The translations under genes and the position numbers were made by a program. Source: Flavivirga spongiicola (GTDB taxonomy: Bacteria; Bacteroidota; Bacteroidia; Flavobacteriales; Flavobacteriaceae). Taken from it: a DNA stretch of 64,000 nt. The notes beneath the pieces are model-generated. The model searched no databases. It was not told the DNA's origin and saw only the letters and a program-made list of their open reading frames with translations. The stretch lies in NCBI RefSeq assembly GCF_030540825.1, contig NZ_JAUOEO010000001.1, positions 2,825,001-2,889,000 of the forward strand, given 5' to 3'. This document shows, in pieces, positions 8,450 through 17,037 of the stretch (position 1 is the first letter of the stretch; each line of letters begins with the position of its first letter).

Positions 8450-11400
8450 TTAAAAATTAGCATTTAGTTTTAAAGAAATAGTTCGTGCAAATGGGTAACG
8501 AATACCGCGTTCTGTTCTTATAGAAGATATGCGGAAAATATCATTCATAAACGCAGTCAATCTCAATTGGCTTAGACCAAGACTTTTAACCCATTGAGTA
8601 TCTCTAAAATCATAAGCCATATTAAACGACTCTGCTATAAGTACATTTTCCTCTTGAATGAATCGAGAAGAAATTCTAGTGTTATCAAATTGATCAATCG
8701 CTTTAAACCTAGCAACATCTCCCGGTTCTTGCCACCTTTCAGTTAAGGCTCTTACATCATGGTTAAATATTCTTTGGCCTTCAGAGATATTTTCTACTTT
8801 GTTATATAATTCTGAGTTAATGACATCTCCTCCTATACGGTAACGAAAATTAAGCCCCAAAGAGATGTTTCCAACACGAAAATCTGTACCAAATACACCT
8901 TCAACAGTAGGTCTATTATTCCCCATAACCTTCTCATTTTCTATATCATATTCATAAGTTGTTTCTCCATCTTTTGTTAAAAACACTTCTCTACCGTTTC
9001 CTGGATCGATCCCTAAAGATTCTAATGCCCACATATCGTTTGGACTGTACCCATCTCTATAGCGTAATAAAAATCTAGAGGCCGTGCCATTTTCTATAGC
9101 TTCTAGAATATTATCAGTTTCAGAACTACCGGTTATTGCAGCTCTTCCTGCATCATCTAAACTTCTAAGGAAATCGCCAAAACCACCATATTCAGATTTT
9201 GTTGCAGCCATTGTTAATCTTAAATTCCAAATTAACTTTTGGTTTGGTTTATAAAGAGGTGAAAATCTTATACTGGCTTCTAGTCCTTTTGTATCTAAAT
9301 ACCCAACATTTATGGGGTATTGAAAAACTCCTGTTGAAGAAGGTAAGTTAATACTAGCTACTAAAGGGTCTGATCTTCTAACAAATCCGTTTATGGTTGT
9401 ACTTATTCTGTTTTTAAAAGCGATATCTAAACCAAAACTGGTATCTAAAGCACTCTGCCATTTTAAATTTGGATTTGCTATTGATTGTAGTTTAGCACCT
9501 TGTCCAAAAATGTTAACATCATTAATAAAACGATATAAAGCTACAGTATTTAATGCAGCAAAGCCTTGGTTTCCTGTTGAACCAATATTTCCTCTCAACT
9601 TAAACATCGTAATTTTATCGCTCATATTAAATTGATTGTGCAAATTCCAACCTAAACCAACAGACCAAAAAGGAGAATATTTATTACTAGAACCAAAAAC
9701 TGTAGAACCATCTAAACGATAGGTCGCATCAAATAAATAAATATTATCATAAGAATAGTTTAAACTCCCTAATATATTTACACGTCTATCAACTCTTTCT
9801 GAGGTATTTGGAGATGATTCTGGTATATAATCATAAGCAAATGCTGGGTTACCGTTAGTTCCTACAGGAAACCCTAAAGCACCTATACCTAGCAGCTTAT
9901 TTTTAGAATGCTCTACAGACCCTCTTATATTGGTAGTAAGTCTATGCTTTTCTGCAAAAACATTAGCATAAGTCGTCATAATATTGGCTCTGTATGTAAA
10001 TCTATCGGTTCGCGTATTAGTATATCTACCTCGCTCACTAATAATACTTTCTCTAAATGAAGGGTCTTGTGGAGATACGAAATTTTCACTAGTGTTAAGA
10101 CCTGAAGAAAGCTGGAGGTTTGCCTGTATTCTAAACTGATTAGAAAAACTTAAAATAGCCTGTAAATTATTAGCTATATTTCGACTATTATTTTTACCAT
10201 AATTATTTAAAGTAGAACGGTATAATGGGTTATCAATAAATACACCATCATTAGCAAAATATCCTTCTATGTCTAAGTATTTTGTAATGTTTCCATTCTC
10301 ATCAGTTTTTCTGAAATACGGATTCGTTCTGGAAAATGCAGCAAAAGACCCGTATGGTGAATCAAGCCCTTCTGCACCATTTATACTAAGGTTGTTCGAA
10401 ATGTTTAATTTTCCTTTACGATAGTTCATTCTTATATTACCTCCCCAGGTAGTACGATCTGAACCAATCATAAGTCCTTGCTGTTTTCTATAATTTAAAC
10501 TTACACCATATCTAAAAGCTTCAGCTCCCCCACTAGCAGAAAGAGAATGCCCTAAAGTGGTACCAACTCTAAGAGGTTCGTTTAACCAATAAGTATCGAC
10601 ACCTCGAGTCACTTCTTTTAAAACAGCATTATAATGCTTGCCTCTATCAAATTGAGAAGACGTAGTGCTAACACCACGATCCCAATACCCCGATAGCCTT
10701 TCGTATTCTAACTTTTGGCTGGCATTCATTAAGTTAAAGTCTGATAAGTCTGGCATCTCAATTCTAAAATCTGAAGAATAGCTAACTTGTAGCTCACCTA
10801 ATTTAGGTTTTTTAGTTTCTACAACAATAACACCATTTGCCGCATTAGAACCATATAACGCCGTAGAAGAAGCATCTTTTAAAATGGTAACAGACTCAAT
10901 ACGGTTAATATCTAAATCGACAATAGTTCTTAAAGACGTTTCAAATCCATCTAAAATAAATAATGGCTGATTAGGATCATTCCCAAATTCATCTCTTAAG
11001 TTATCTGTAGAAATACTTGTTTGCCCTCTAACTTCTATATTTGGTAAATTATTAGGATCTGACCCTAAGCTCCTGTTTTCAAATATAATAAAGGAAGGAT
11101 CTATCGTTTTTAAACTCTCTACTAAATTTAAATTACCAATAGCTCTTAATTCTTCTCCTTTTACAGTTGTTACTGCACCGGTAAAACTTTCCTTACTTCT
11201 AGTAACAATACCCGTAACAACAACTTCGTCAAGTTTAGAGATGTCTTCTTGTAACATAACATCAATCTTATTTCGACCTCCTATCTTTATTTCTTGAGAA
11301 ATATATCCTAAATAGCTAAATACTAATGTTGCTTGCTCATCTGTGATAATTGAATAACTTCCATCAAAATTAGTCACAACACCTTTTTTAGCGCCCTTTA

Positions 11401-11848
11401 TCCTAACATTTGTTCCTGCAATCGGTACCTTGTCTTTATCTACAACTTTACCAGATACTTTATGTTGGGGTACATTTAAAAGCTGTTTTACTGGCTTTAG
11501 TACAATTTGTTTTTCTAAAATTTTGAAGGAAACATCAGAATTTAGAAATAATTTTTTTAGAATAGATGAAACTCTCTCCTTTTTAGCATTTACTGAGACA
11601 ATTTTTTTATAATCTACTTCACTATAATTATATAAAAACTTAAATTCTGTAAGTTGTTCAATCTTATTTAATACATTTTCAACACTTACGTTTTCAAGGT
11701 TTAGAGTAATTTTATTCTTTTGACTATATGCTTCATTAGCTTGAAGCTGAAATAAAGAAACTATCAATAAGAGTGTAGTAAGTTTCATTTTTAAGTCAAA
11801 TTTTAATGAAAAAGAGGGATTGCTCTTTAACTTAATAACTTTTTTCAT
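8450..11848 (-). CDS. SusC/RagA-family TonB-dependent transporter with STN signalling domain
   Basis: Large outer-membrane importer. After a signal peptide (cleavage near AYSQ), residues about 43-115 form an STN (secretin/TonB N-terminal) domain. A carboxypeptidase-regulatory-like domain follows (KVSGKVVDKDKVPIAG, about 129-200), then the TonB box and plug (KLDEVVVTGIV, ILKDASSTALYGSNAANGVI) and a beta-barrel ending in an aromatic residue (LKLNANF). The STN domain is the part that contacts a FecR-type regulator, and a fecR gene lies directly upstream. This transporter therefore probably senses its ligand and activates the adjacent sigma factor. An alternative start 20 codons downstream (MKLTTLL) is possible. 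Confidence 0.93.
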   Translation of the reverse strand: MKKVIKLKSNPSFSLKFDLKMKLTTLLLIVSLFQLQANEAYSQKNKITLNLENVSVENVLNKIEQLTEFKFLYNYSEVDYKKIVSVNAKKERVSSILKKLFLNSDVSFKILEKQIVLKPVKQLLNVPQHKVSGKVVDKDKVPIAGTNVRIKGAKKGVVTNFDGSYSIITDEQATLVFSYLGYISQEIKIGGRNKIDVMLQEDISKLDEVVVTGIVTRSKESFTGAVTTVKGEELRAIGNLNLVESLKTIDPSFIIFENRSLGSDPNNLPNIEVRGQTSISTDNLRDEFGNDPNQPLFILDGFETSLRTIVDLDINRIESVTILKDASSTALYGSNAANGVIVVETKKPKLGELQVSYSSDFRIEMPDLSDFNLMNASQKLEYERLSGYWDRGVSTTSSQFDRGKHYNAVLKEVTRGVDTYWLNEPLRVGTTLGHSLSASGGAEAFRYGVSLNYRKQQGLMIGSDRTTWGGNIRMNYRKGKLNISNNLSINGAEGLDSPYGSFAAFSRTNPYFRKTDENGNITKYLDIEGYFANDGVFIDNPLYRSTLNNYGKNNSRNIANNLQAILSFSNQFRIQANLQLSSGLNTSENFVSPQDPSFRESIISERGRYTNTRTDRFTYRANIMTTYANVFAEKHRLTTNIRGSVEHSKNKLLGIGALGFPVGTNGNPAFAYDYIPESSPNTSERVDRRVNILGSLNYSYDNIYLFDATYRLDGSTVFGSSNKYSPFWSVGLGWNLHNQFNMSDKITMFKLRGNIGSTGNQGFAALNTVALYRFINDVNIFGQGAKLQSIANPNLKWQSALDTSFGLDIAFKNRISTTINGFVRRSDPLVASINLPSSTGVFQYPINVGYLDTKGLEASIRFSPLYKPNQKLIWNLRLTMAATKSEYGGFGDFLRSLDDAGRAAITGSSETDNILEAIENGTASRFLLRYRDGYSPNDMWALESLGIDPGNGREVFLTKDGETTYEYDIENEKVMGNNRPTVEGVFGTDFRVGNISLGLNFRYRIGGDVINSELYNKVENISEGQRIFNHDVRALTERWQEPGDVARFKAIDQFDNTRISSRFIQEENVLIAESFNMAYDFRDTQWVKSLGLSQLRLTAFMNDIFRISSIRTERGIRYPFARTISLKLNANF

Positions 11849-11899
11849 ATTTTTGTTATATGTTATATGTGGTTAATTAATTTAATCACTACAATACCA

Positions 11900-11926
11900 T
11901 TGGGAGATGTTCGTAGCATCTTCCAA
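11900..11926. promoter_or_regulatory. hairpin in the fecR-susC intergenic region
   Basis: TTGGGAGATG (11900-11909) pairs with CATCTTCCAA (11917-11926), with one G-T wobble and a 7-nt loop. A T run follows on the plus strand. In the transcribed (minus) direction the A run comes first, so it would not be a standard terminator of fecR. It could limit read-through, set fecR:susC ratios, or stabilise the susC 5' end. Confidence 0.4.
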
Positions 11927-12030
11927 TTTTTTTTTGGTGTTTTTTTTCTGTTTTTAAGAGAAAATAAATACCTTGTAGATCTTAGCAATTTTGTTTATTG
12001 TATAAGTTTATTTCTTCACAGGCAGTCTTT

Positions 12031-13167
12031 TTAATTAATTATTATTTGATTGTTTTTAATGCTATAGTCTATAGCATAACTAATATTAAAAGATTCAAGA
12101 ACTTGCTCAATAGTTTCAATATCGAAACTGGCAGCAAAGAGTTGATCATCTAATGCTTTGTTATTATTAATAATCTCTACGTTATAATGGCGTTCTAATT
12201 TTTTTATGATATTTTTAAACGGTGTATATCTAAATATAATTTTGCCATTTATCCAAGCCGTATGCATTTCTATATCAGCTTTTGTAATTTCTATATGATT
12301 TGTTTTCTTATTCCATTTTGCTTTTAACCCTGGATCTAAAAGTGTTGCTGTTTCCGGGTTATAATCTTCATTACTATTGTATAAACTTACTAAGCCTTCT
12401 ACCAATACTGTAGTAACATTTTCGTCTTCGGGGTAAGATGATATATTAAATTGCGTTCCCAATACTCTTACATCAATTTCATTTGTGTTTACTACAAATG
12501 AATTATTGACATCTTTAGATACATCAAAATAAGCTTCTCCATCTAAAAACACCTGTCTTTTTTTCCCTTCTATAAAATTAATTGGGTATTTTAATGAAGT
12601 ACCAGCATTTAAATGTACATGAGTACCATCAGACAACTGAACTTCATAACGTTTACCATAAGGGACTGTTATTGTATTATAAACTAATGTTTCTACTTTA
12701 AGTTCCTTATTATACACTAATTGGTTTCCTTTCTGGGTTCCAAGAATATTGCCTTTAACATCAGTAACTTGAATGGTTTCTCCTTTATTAAGAATTTTAA
12801 CATCTCCATTATCTAGTAATAATGTAATGCTTTCATCAGGGATAACGAGCTTTGGTTCACTTTCAACATAGCCTTGCTGATAGAAATAAGCCATTCCTAA
12901 AAAAATAATGGCTACTGCTGCATATTTGAAAACGGTTTGATAGCTTTTTATTATCGGTATGCGTTTAACTTCTATCTTTTTAAGAAGATTTTTATAAGCT
13001 GCTTCAGCATCTATAGGCCTATTTGCCATATCAAGTTTATGGTTGGCATTTAGCAATATTTTAAATTGATCTTGGTTTTTTTTCGAATGCTGCACCCATT
13101 CTATCAGAGATTTTAATTCTGTTTCTGAAATAGTATCGGTTAAATATTTAATAACTAATTTTTTCAT
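12031..13167 (-). CDS. FecR-family anti-sigma factor (DUF4974)
   Basis: Inner-membrane regulator that relays the state of the SusC STN domain to the ECF sigma factor. A cytoplasmic N-terminal part (about 1-80) precedes one membrane helix (VFKYAAVAIIFLGMAYFYQQ). The periplasmic FecR domain (VPYGKRYEVQLSDGTHVHLN, FLDGEAYFDVSKD) and a C-terminal DUF4974 domain (FRYTPFKNIIKKLERHYNVE) follow. It is transcribed away from the sigma gene, toward susC. The 28-bp element at 13203-13230 starts 36 nt upstream of the start codon and points toward it. Confidence 0.92.
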   Translation of the reverse strand: MKKLVIKYLTDTISETELKSLIEWVQHSKKNQDQFKILLNANHKLDMANRPIDAEAAYKNLLKKIEVKRIPIIKSYQTVFKYAAVAIIFLGMAYFYQQGYVESEPKLVIPDESITLLLDNGDVKILNKGETIQVTDVKGNILGTQKGNQLVYNKELKVETLVYNTITVPYGKRYEVQLSDGTHVHLNAGTSLKYPINFIEGKKRQVFLDGEAYFDVSKDVNNSFVVNTNEIDVRVLGTQFNISSYPEDENVTTVLVEGLVSLYNSNEDYNPETATLLDPGLKAKWNKKTNHIEITKADIEMHTAWINGKIIFRYTPFKNIIKKLERHYNVEIINNNKALDDQLFAASFDIETIEQVLESFNISYAIDYSIKNNQIIIN

Positions 13168-13193
13168 GCAGCAGCTTTAAATTTATTTCGTAA

Positions 13194-13230
13194 TTTTCAT
13201 TTGTGACGTAAAGTCCTTAATTTACCCCTA
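13194..13230 (-). promoter_or_regulatory. predicted ECF promoter for fecR-susCD (left arm of inverted pair)
   Basis: On the minus strand this reads TAGGGGTAAATTAAGGACTT followed by TACGTCAC, pointing at fecR. The 28 bp at 13203-13230 are an exact reverse complement of 14131-14158. Similarity extends to about 37 bp with one mismatch. A GGGGTAAA block and a CGTC block about 12 nt apart could be the -35 and -10 of an ECF sigma factor. This is inference from position and duplication. Confidence 0.65.
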
Positions 13231-13298
13231 TATAAATATTAGTTTTTTTTTTAATATTTGCAAAAGAAGTATTTTTTAATTCTCTCAAAATAATACAT

Positions 13299-13880
13299 AT
13301 GGATGAAAAGGTTTTATGGAAACTTATAAAACAAAATGACGATAAAGCATTACAAATGCTTTTTGATTTACATTACAAACCCATGTGTTATTATGCTATA
13401 CAATTCGTTAAACAAATGCCAGAAGCAGAAGACATTGTCCAGAGTGTTTTTATAAAACTATGGACAAAACGGCATAACATTACTATAAATACGTCTCTAA
13501 AATCATATTTATATAGGTCTGTATATAACAATTATATAGATGAATTTCGAAAGGATAAACAAAAAGAGAAGTATCTGGAATCCCTAAAATATGATATGTT
13601 AACTGAGCATATAGACATAGAGGATTCGTCAGAATTTCAAGAAAAAATTGATAGAATAAAGACTCTTGTAGATACATTATCTCCTCGGTGTAAGGAAGTT
13701 TTATTATTAAGCAAACAAGAAGGCTATAAACATAGAGAGATTGCAGAAAAATTGGAAATTTCTGTTAAGACTGTAGAGTCACTAATGAGTACGGCCTTTA
13801 AGAAAATACGTGCCGGGTTTGAAGACGGTGATTTGTTTTTTATCCTTATTAGAAAAGTCTTCAAAAGGTTAAAATTTTAA
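13299..13880 (+). CDS. ECF RNA polymerase sigma-70 factor, Bacteroidota expansion family
   Basis: Extracytoplasmic-function sigma factor of 193 residues. Region 2 carries QMPEAEDIVQSVFIKLW and TSLKSYLYRSVYNNYID. Region 4 carries LSPRCKEVLLLSKQEGYKHREIA followed by LEISVKTVESLMSTAFKKIR, a clear helix-turn-helix. It is transcribed divergently from the FecR-type anti-sigma gene and sits between two inverted copies of a 28-bp element. It probably recognises those elements, thereby driving fecR-susCD on one side and the TlpA-like genes on the other. Confidence 0.93.
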   Translation: MDEKVLWKLIKQNDDKALQMLFDLHYKPMCYYAIQFVKQMPEAEDIVQSVFIKLWTKRHNITINTSLKSYLYRSVYNNYIDEFRKDKQKEKYLESLKYDMLTEHIDIEDSSEFQEKIDRIKTLVDTLSPRCKEVLLLSKQEGYKHREIAEKLEISVKTVESLMSTAFKKIRAGFEDGDLFFILIRKVFKRLKF

Positions 13881-13934
13881 AATATTTTTGAAAGTATCAT
13901 ATTTCTTTACTTTGATAATCAATTTCGAATCTTT

Positions 13935-14054
13935 TTAGAAATCATCAATATAATTAGGACTACGTTTCTTATAATTATCAGGTAATTTCTCTAAAATATC
14001 TGTAGACTCTTGTGCGGTGATTGCATGATAAGTGTATGGTTTTGTTTGTAAAAT
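13935..14054 (-). pseudogene. C-terminal remnant of an unidentified gene
   Basis: On the minus strand 39 sense codons followed by TAA have protein-like composition (KPYTYHAITAQESTDILEKL, then PDNYKKRSPNYIDDF). TAA and TGA stops lie immediately upstream, and there is no start. I do not recognise the family. It lies between the two copies of the 28-bp element, downstream of the sigma gene. It may be chance, but charged and helical residues dominate in a way random AT-rich sequence rarely gives. Confidence 0.3.
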
Positions 14055-14130
14055 TCATTAATGAAATGAATACATTTTCTTCAATTATAATCCTCTTTTA
14101 AAAATATTAAAAAAACTAAGCCATATTATC

Positions 14131-14167
14131 TAGGGGTAAATTAAGGACTTTACGTCACGAATGAAAG
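14131..14167 (+). promoter_or_regulatory. predicted ECF promoter for the TlpA-like trio (right arm of inverted pair)
   Basis: Identical over 28 bp to the fecR upstream element but in opposite orientation, reading GGGGTAAA ... TACGTCAC toward the gene starting at 14228, about 70 nt away. It implies that the three TlpA-like genes belong to the same sigma regulon as fecR-susCD. Confidence 0.65.
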
Positions 14168-14227
14168 TTATTTTTTACTATTCAAATAATTTAATTCACT
14201 AAAAAACATTAACCAAAATAGAATATA

Positions 14228-15607
14228 ATGAAAAAACTAAGTCTGGTGCTCCTTTTCACTTTAGTAATAATAATGATGGGTTGTAAAAAACAACCCTCTG
14301 TCGATTATGCCATTTTAACAGGAGAAATAACGAATACAACTGGAGGTAGAATAGCACTTGTTAAAGGGCGCTCTTTAGTAAAATATATAGAATTAACAGA
14401 GGCAGGCACTTTTATAGATACCTTAAAGGTTGAATCAGGATTTTATACGCTGGCAACAAGTAAAAATAAAACCTCAATTCATATTGACAAAGGCGATAAT
14501 ATGAAAGTTGATTTTGATAATAACAATTTTGAAAACACGCTGAAAGTTAGCGGGAAAGGTTCTGAAAAGATCGCATATATTAAGAAGAAATCTGAAATGA
14601 AAGCCAGGTTGTTAACACAAAAATCAGAGATGTACAGTTTAGAAGAAGCAGCATATCTTAAATTGATTAGATCAGCAAAAGACTCCTTAATAACTCATGT
14701 AGAAAACACTGAAGGTTTACCTGAAGAGTATATTGAAAAGGAAAAAAGAGATATACATTATGAGTATTTAGGAAATTTGGATAGGTATCCAGGCATCCAT
14801 AGGTCTTATACAAAAAATAAAAAGTTTAAAACCTCTGAAGGATTTTTAAAAGAATTAGATGGTTTATCATATGAAAATGGAGAAGATTATTTATTTTCAA
14901 TAAACTACCAGACCTTAGTGAAAATGCGCTGCAATAAAAGATCGCAAGAAATACTTAAACAAGGAAAGGTGAATTTTTTTATAGCTTATCTTCAAGCGGT
15001 TGGTGAGATTAAAAATGATATTATTAGAAACGACTTGCTTTATGATGCTGCAAAACTGAATATTACACAAACCAAAGACTTAGAAAATTATTTCAAAACG
15101 TATATGTCGTTTGCTACAGATAGTACGCATATAGAAAACATAACTAAAAGCTATGATAAATTGTCGTTGGTAAGCAAAGGGAACCCGTCTCCTAAATTTA
15201 CAGATTACGAGAATTATGCTGGAGGCACTACGTCCTTAGATGATTTTAAGGGGAAGTATGTGTATATAGATGTTTGGGCAACCTGGTGTGGTCCTTGTAA
15301 AGCAGAAATACCATTTTTAAAGGAGATTGAGAAAGAATACCATGACAAGAATATTGAATTTGTAAGTATCTCTGTAGATCATAAGAGAGCTCATGAAACA
15401 TGGAAAAAAATGGTAGAAGAAAAAGAGCTTGGAGGTGTTCAATTGTTTGCAGACAATGGCTTTAGTTCAAAATTTATATCAGATTATATGATTAGGGCCA
15501 TTCCGCGGTTTATTTTATTAGATCCCGAAGGAAAAGTAGTGGATTCACAAGCACCAAGACCTTCTAACGCTAAGCTAAAAGAAATACTTACAGAATTAAG
15601 TTTATAA
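14228..15607 (+). CDS. TlpA-like thioredoxin-fold lipoprotein, copy 1
   Basis: Periplasm-facing lipoprotein (MMGC, C19). An N-terminal DUF4369-like beta domain (about 25-110) is followed by a helical linker. A C-terminal AhpC/TSA-Redoxin type thioredoxin domain (about 318-459) has the active site WATWCGPC (C354, C357) and the cis-proline loop AIPRFILLDPEG. It should reduce or isomerise disulfides in the envelope, or pass electrons to a partner. It is first of three tandem paralogues, and the predicted ECF promoter lies just upstream. Proteins of this kind often accompany SusCD/DUF4843/PKD clusters; their substrate there is unknown. Confidence 0.9.
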   Translation: MKKLSLVLLFTLVIIMMGCKKQPSVDYAILTGEITNTTGGRIALVKGRSLVKYIELTEAGTFIDTLKVESGFYTLATSKNKTSIHIDKGDNMKVDFDNNNFENTLKVSGKGSEKIAYIKKKSEMKARLLTQKSEMYSLEEAAYLKLIRSAKDSLITHVENTEGLPEEYIEKEKRDIHYEYLGNLDRYPGIHRSYTKNKKFKTSEGFLKELDGLSYENGEDYLFSINYQTLVKMRCNKRSQEILKQGKVNFFIAYLQAVGEIKNDIIRNDLLYDAAKLNITQTKDLENYFKTYMSFATDSTHIENITKSYDKLSLVSKGNPSPKFTDYENYAGGTTSLDDFKGKYVYIDVWATWCGPCKAEIPFLKEIEKEYHDKNIEFVSISVDHKRAHETWKKMVEEKELGGVQLFADNGFSSKFISDYMIRAIPRFILLDPEGKVVDSQAPRPSNAKLKEILTELSL

Positions 15608-15662
15608 AACATTGCTCTGAATTTAAAAATTCCAATCATAAATTTTAACAAAAATTAATATA

Positions 15663-17024
15663 ATGAAAAAATTAGGTCTAATACTATTACTTGCCTTAAT
15701 TGTTACTAACTGCAAAGAAGAAATTCCTGTAGATTATGTTGTGCTATCAGGAAAAATTATTAATGCAAATAATATCGATAGTCTTAAGTTAAATAAAGGA
15801 CGTTCTGTAATAAAAAAAATTAAATTAAATCAGAACGGTACTTTTAATGATACCTTAAAAATTCCAGATGGCTTATATAGTCTAGGGGCTATAAAATCTA
15901 GAGCACTTCTTCATTTAAACAAAGGAAACAATATCGTTATAAATTTTGATGATCAAGACGTCAAAAACACTTTAAACTTTAATGGTAAAGGGTTTGAAAT
16001 TAGTGAGTACCTATTTACAAAAGAAAGTGTGAACTTTTCCAGTAAGATAAAGTATGGTGTAGAAGAGAACGTGTTTTTAGGAGCAATAAAAGCAAGAAAA
16101 ATAACGATGTTACAAAACCTAAAAAAAGCCAAAAACTTACCTCAAAATTATTCCATAAGTGAAGAAAAAAATCTTCATTTTGAATATTTAGTGAGCCTTC
16201 TTAATTATTCGAAAGCGCGTAAAAATTATAGAAATATTACTTCTAAGCTCTCTGAAGGTTTTCTAAATGAATTAAATGAGATTATTTATACAGATGAATC
16301 TGACTATGGATTTTCAGAAGCTTATAAAATTTTGGCTAAAAAGTATTATAATGAAGAATCTCAAAGATTAGCTAAAGAAAAAAATATAGACCGGGAAATA
16401 GCATATCTTGAAACAATTGAAAAGGTAAAAAGCGAGGCTATTAAAGCAGATTTACTAAATGCTAGAGTAAGAGGCGGGTTAGTTCGCACAGATGATATAG
16501 AAGCTTATTATAAAAAATATCTAACACTTGAGACAGATTCTACGAAAATATATAAGATTACCGCAAGTTATAAATCACTATTAAAAACGAGTAAAGGTAG
16601 ACCTTCACCTAAGTTTTTTAATTATATAAATAATGCAGGAGGAACAACCTCTTTAGATGATTTTAGAGGAAAATATGTATACATAGATATTTGGGGAACA
16701 GGTTGTAAGCCATGTATTGATGAAATACCTCATTTGGAAAAACTAGAAAAAGAGTATCATGGTAAAAATATCGAATTTGTTAGTATTGCTTTAGATAGCC
16801 ATGAATACATAGATAAATGGAAGAAAATGATAAAAGATAAAAAGCTTGGAGGTGTACAACTCATCGCTGATAATGATTTTAAATCAAAATTTATTCGTGA
16901 CTATGGAATTAGAGGCATTCCTGTTTTTATTTTACTAGATCCAGAGGGAAAAATTATTAGTGCAAACGCACCAAGACCTTCTTACCCTAGATTGAAAGAG
17001 TTGTTTAATAAGTATAGTATTTAG
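15663..17024 (+). CDS. TlpA-like thioredoxin-fold lipoprotein, copy 2, altered active site
   Basis: Lipoprotein (VTNC, C17) with the same DUF4369-like, helical linker and thioredoxin layout as its neighbours. The active site reads WGTGCKPC (C348, C351). Both cysteines are kept, but the Trp normally before the first cysteine is Gly and the central GP dipeptide is KP. This should change the redox potential or partner choice. The cis-Pro loop is GIPVFILLDPEG. It follows copy 1 by 55 nt. Confidence 0.88.
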   Translation: MKKLGLILLLALIVTNCKEEIPVDYVVLSGKIINANNIDSLKLNKGRSVIKKIKLNQNGTFNDTLKIPDGLYSLGAIKSRALLHLNKGNNIVINFDDQDVKNTLNFNGKGFEISEYLFTKESVNFSSKIKYGVEENVFLGAIKARKITMLQNLKKAKNLPQNYSISEEKNLHFEYLVSLLNYSKARKNYRNITSKLSEGFLNELNEIIYTDESDYGFSEAYKILAKKYYNEESQRLAKEKNIDREIAYLETIEKVKSEAIKADLLNARVRGGLVRTDDIEAYYKKYLTLETDSTKIYKITASYKSLLKTSKGRPSPKFFNYINNAGGTTSLDDFRGKYVYIDIWGTGCKPCIDEIPHLEKLEKEYHGKNIEFVSIALDSHEYIDKWKKMIKDKKLGGVQLIADNDFKSKFIRDYGIRGIPVFILLDPEGKIISANAPRPSYPRLKELFNKYSI

Positions 17025-17037
17025 TAAAAAGAATTTA

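Noticed and set aside
13203..14158. Inverted repeats as ends of a mobile element
   Set aside because: No transposase or recombinase lies between them, no target duplication was seen, and their placement before two operons fits promoters better. Inversion is left as an alternative.
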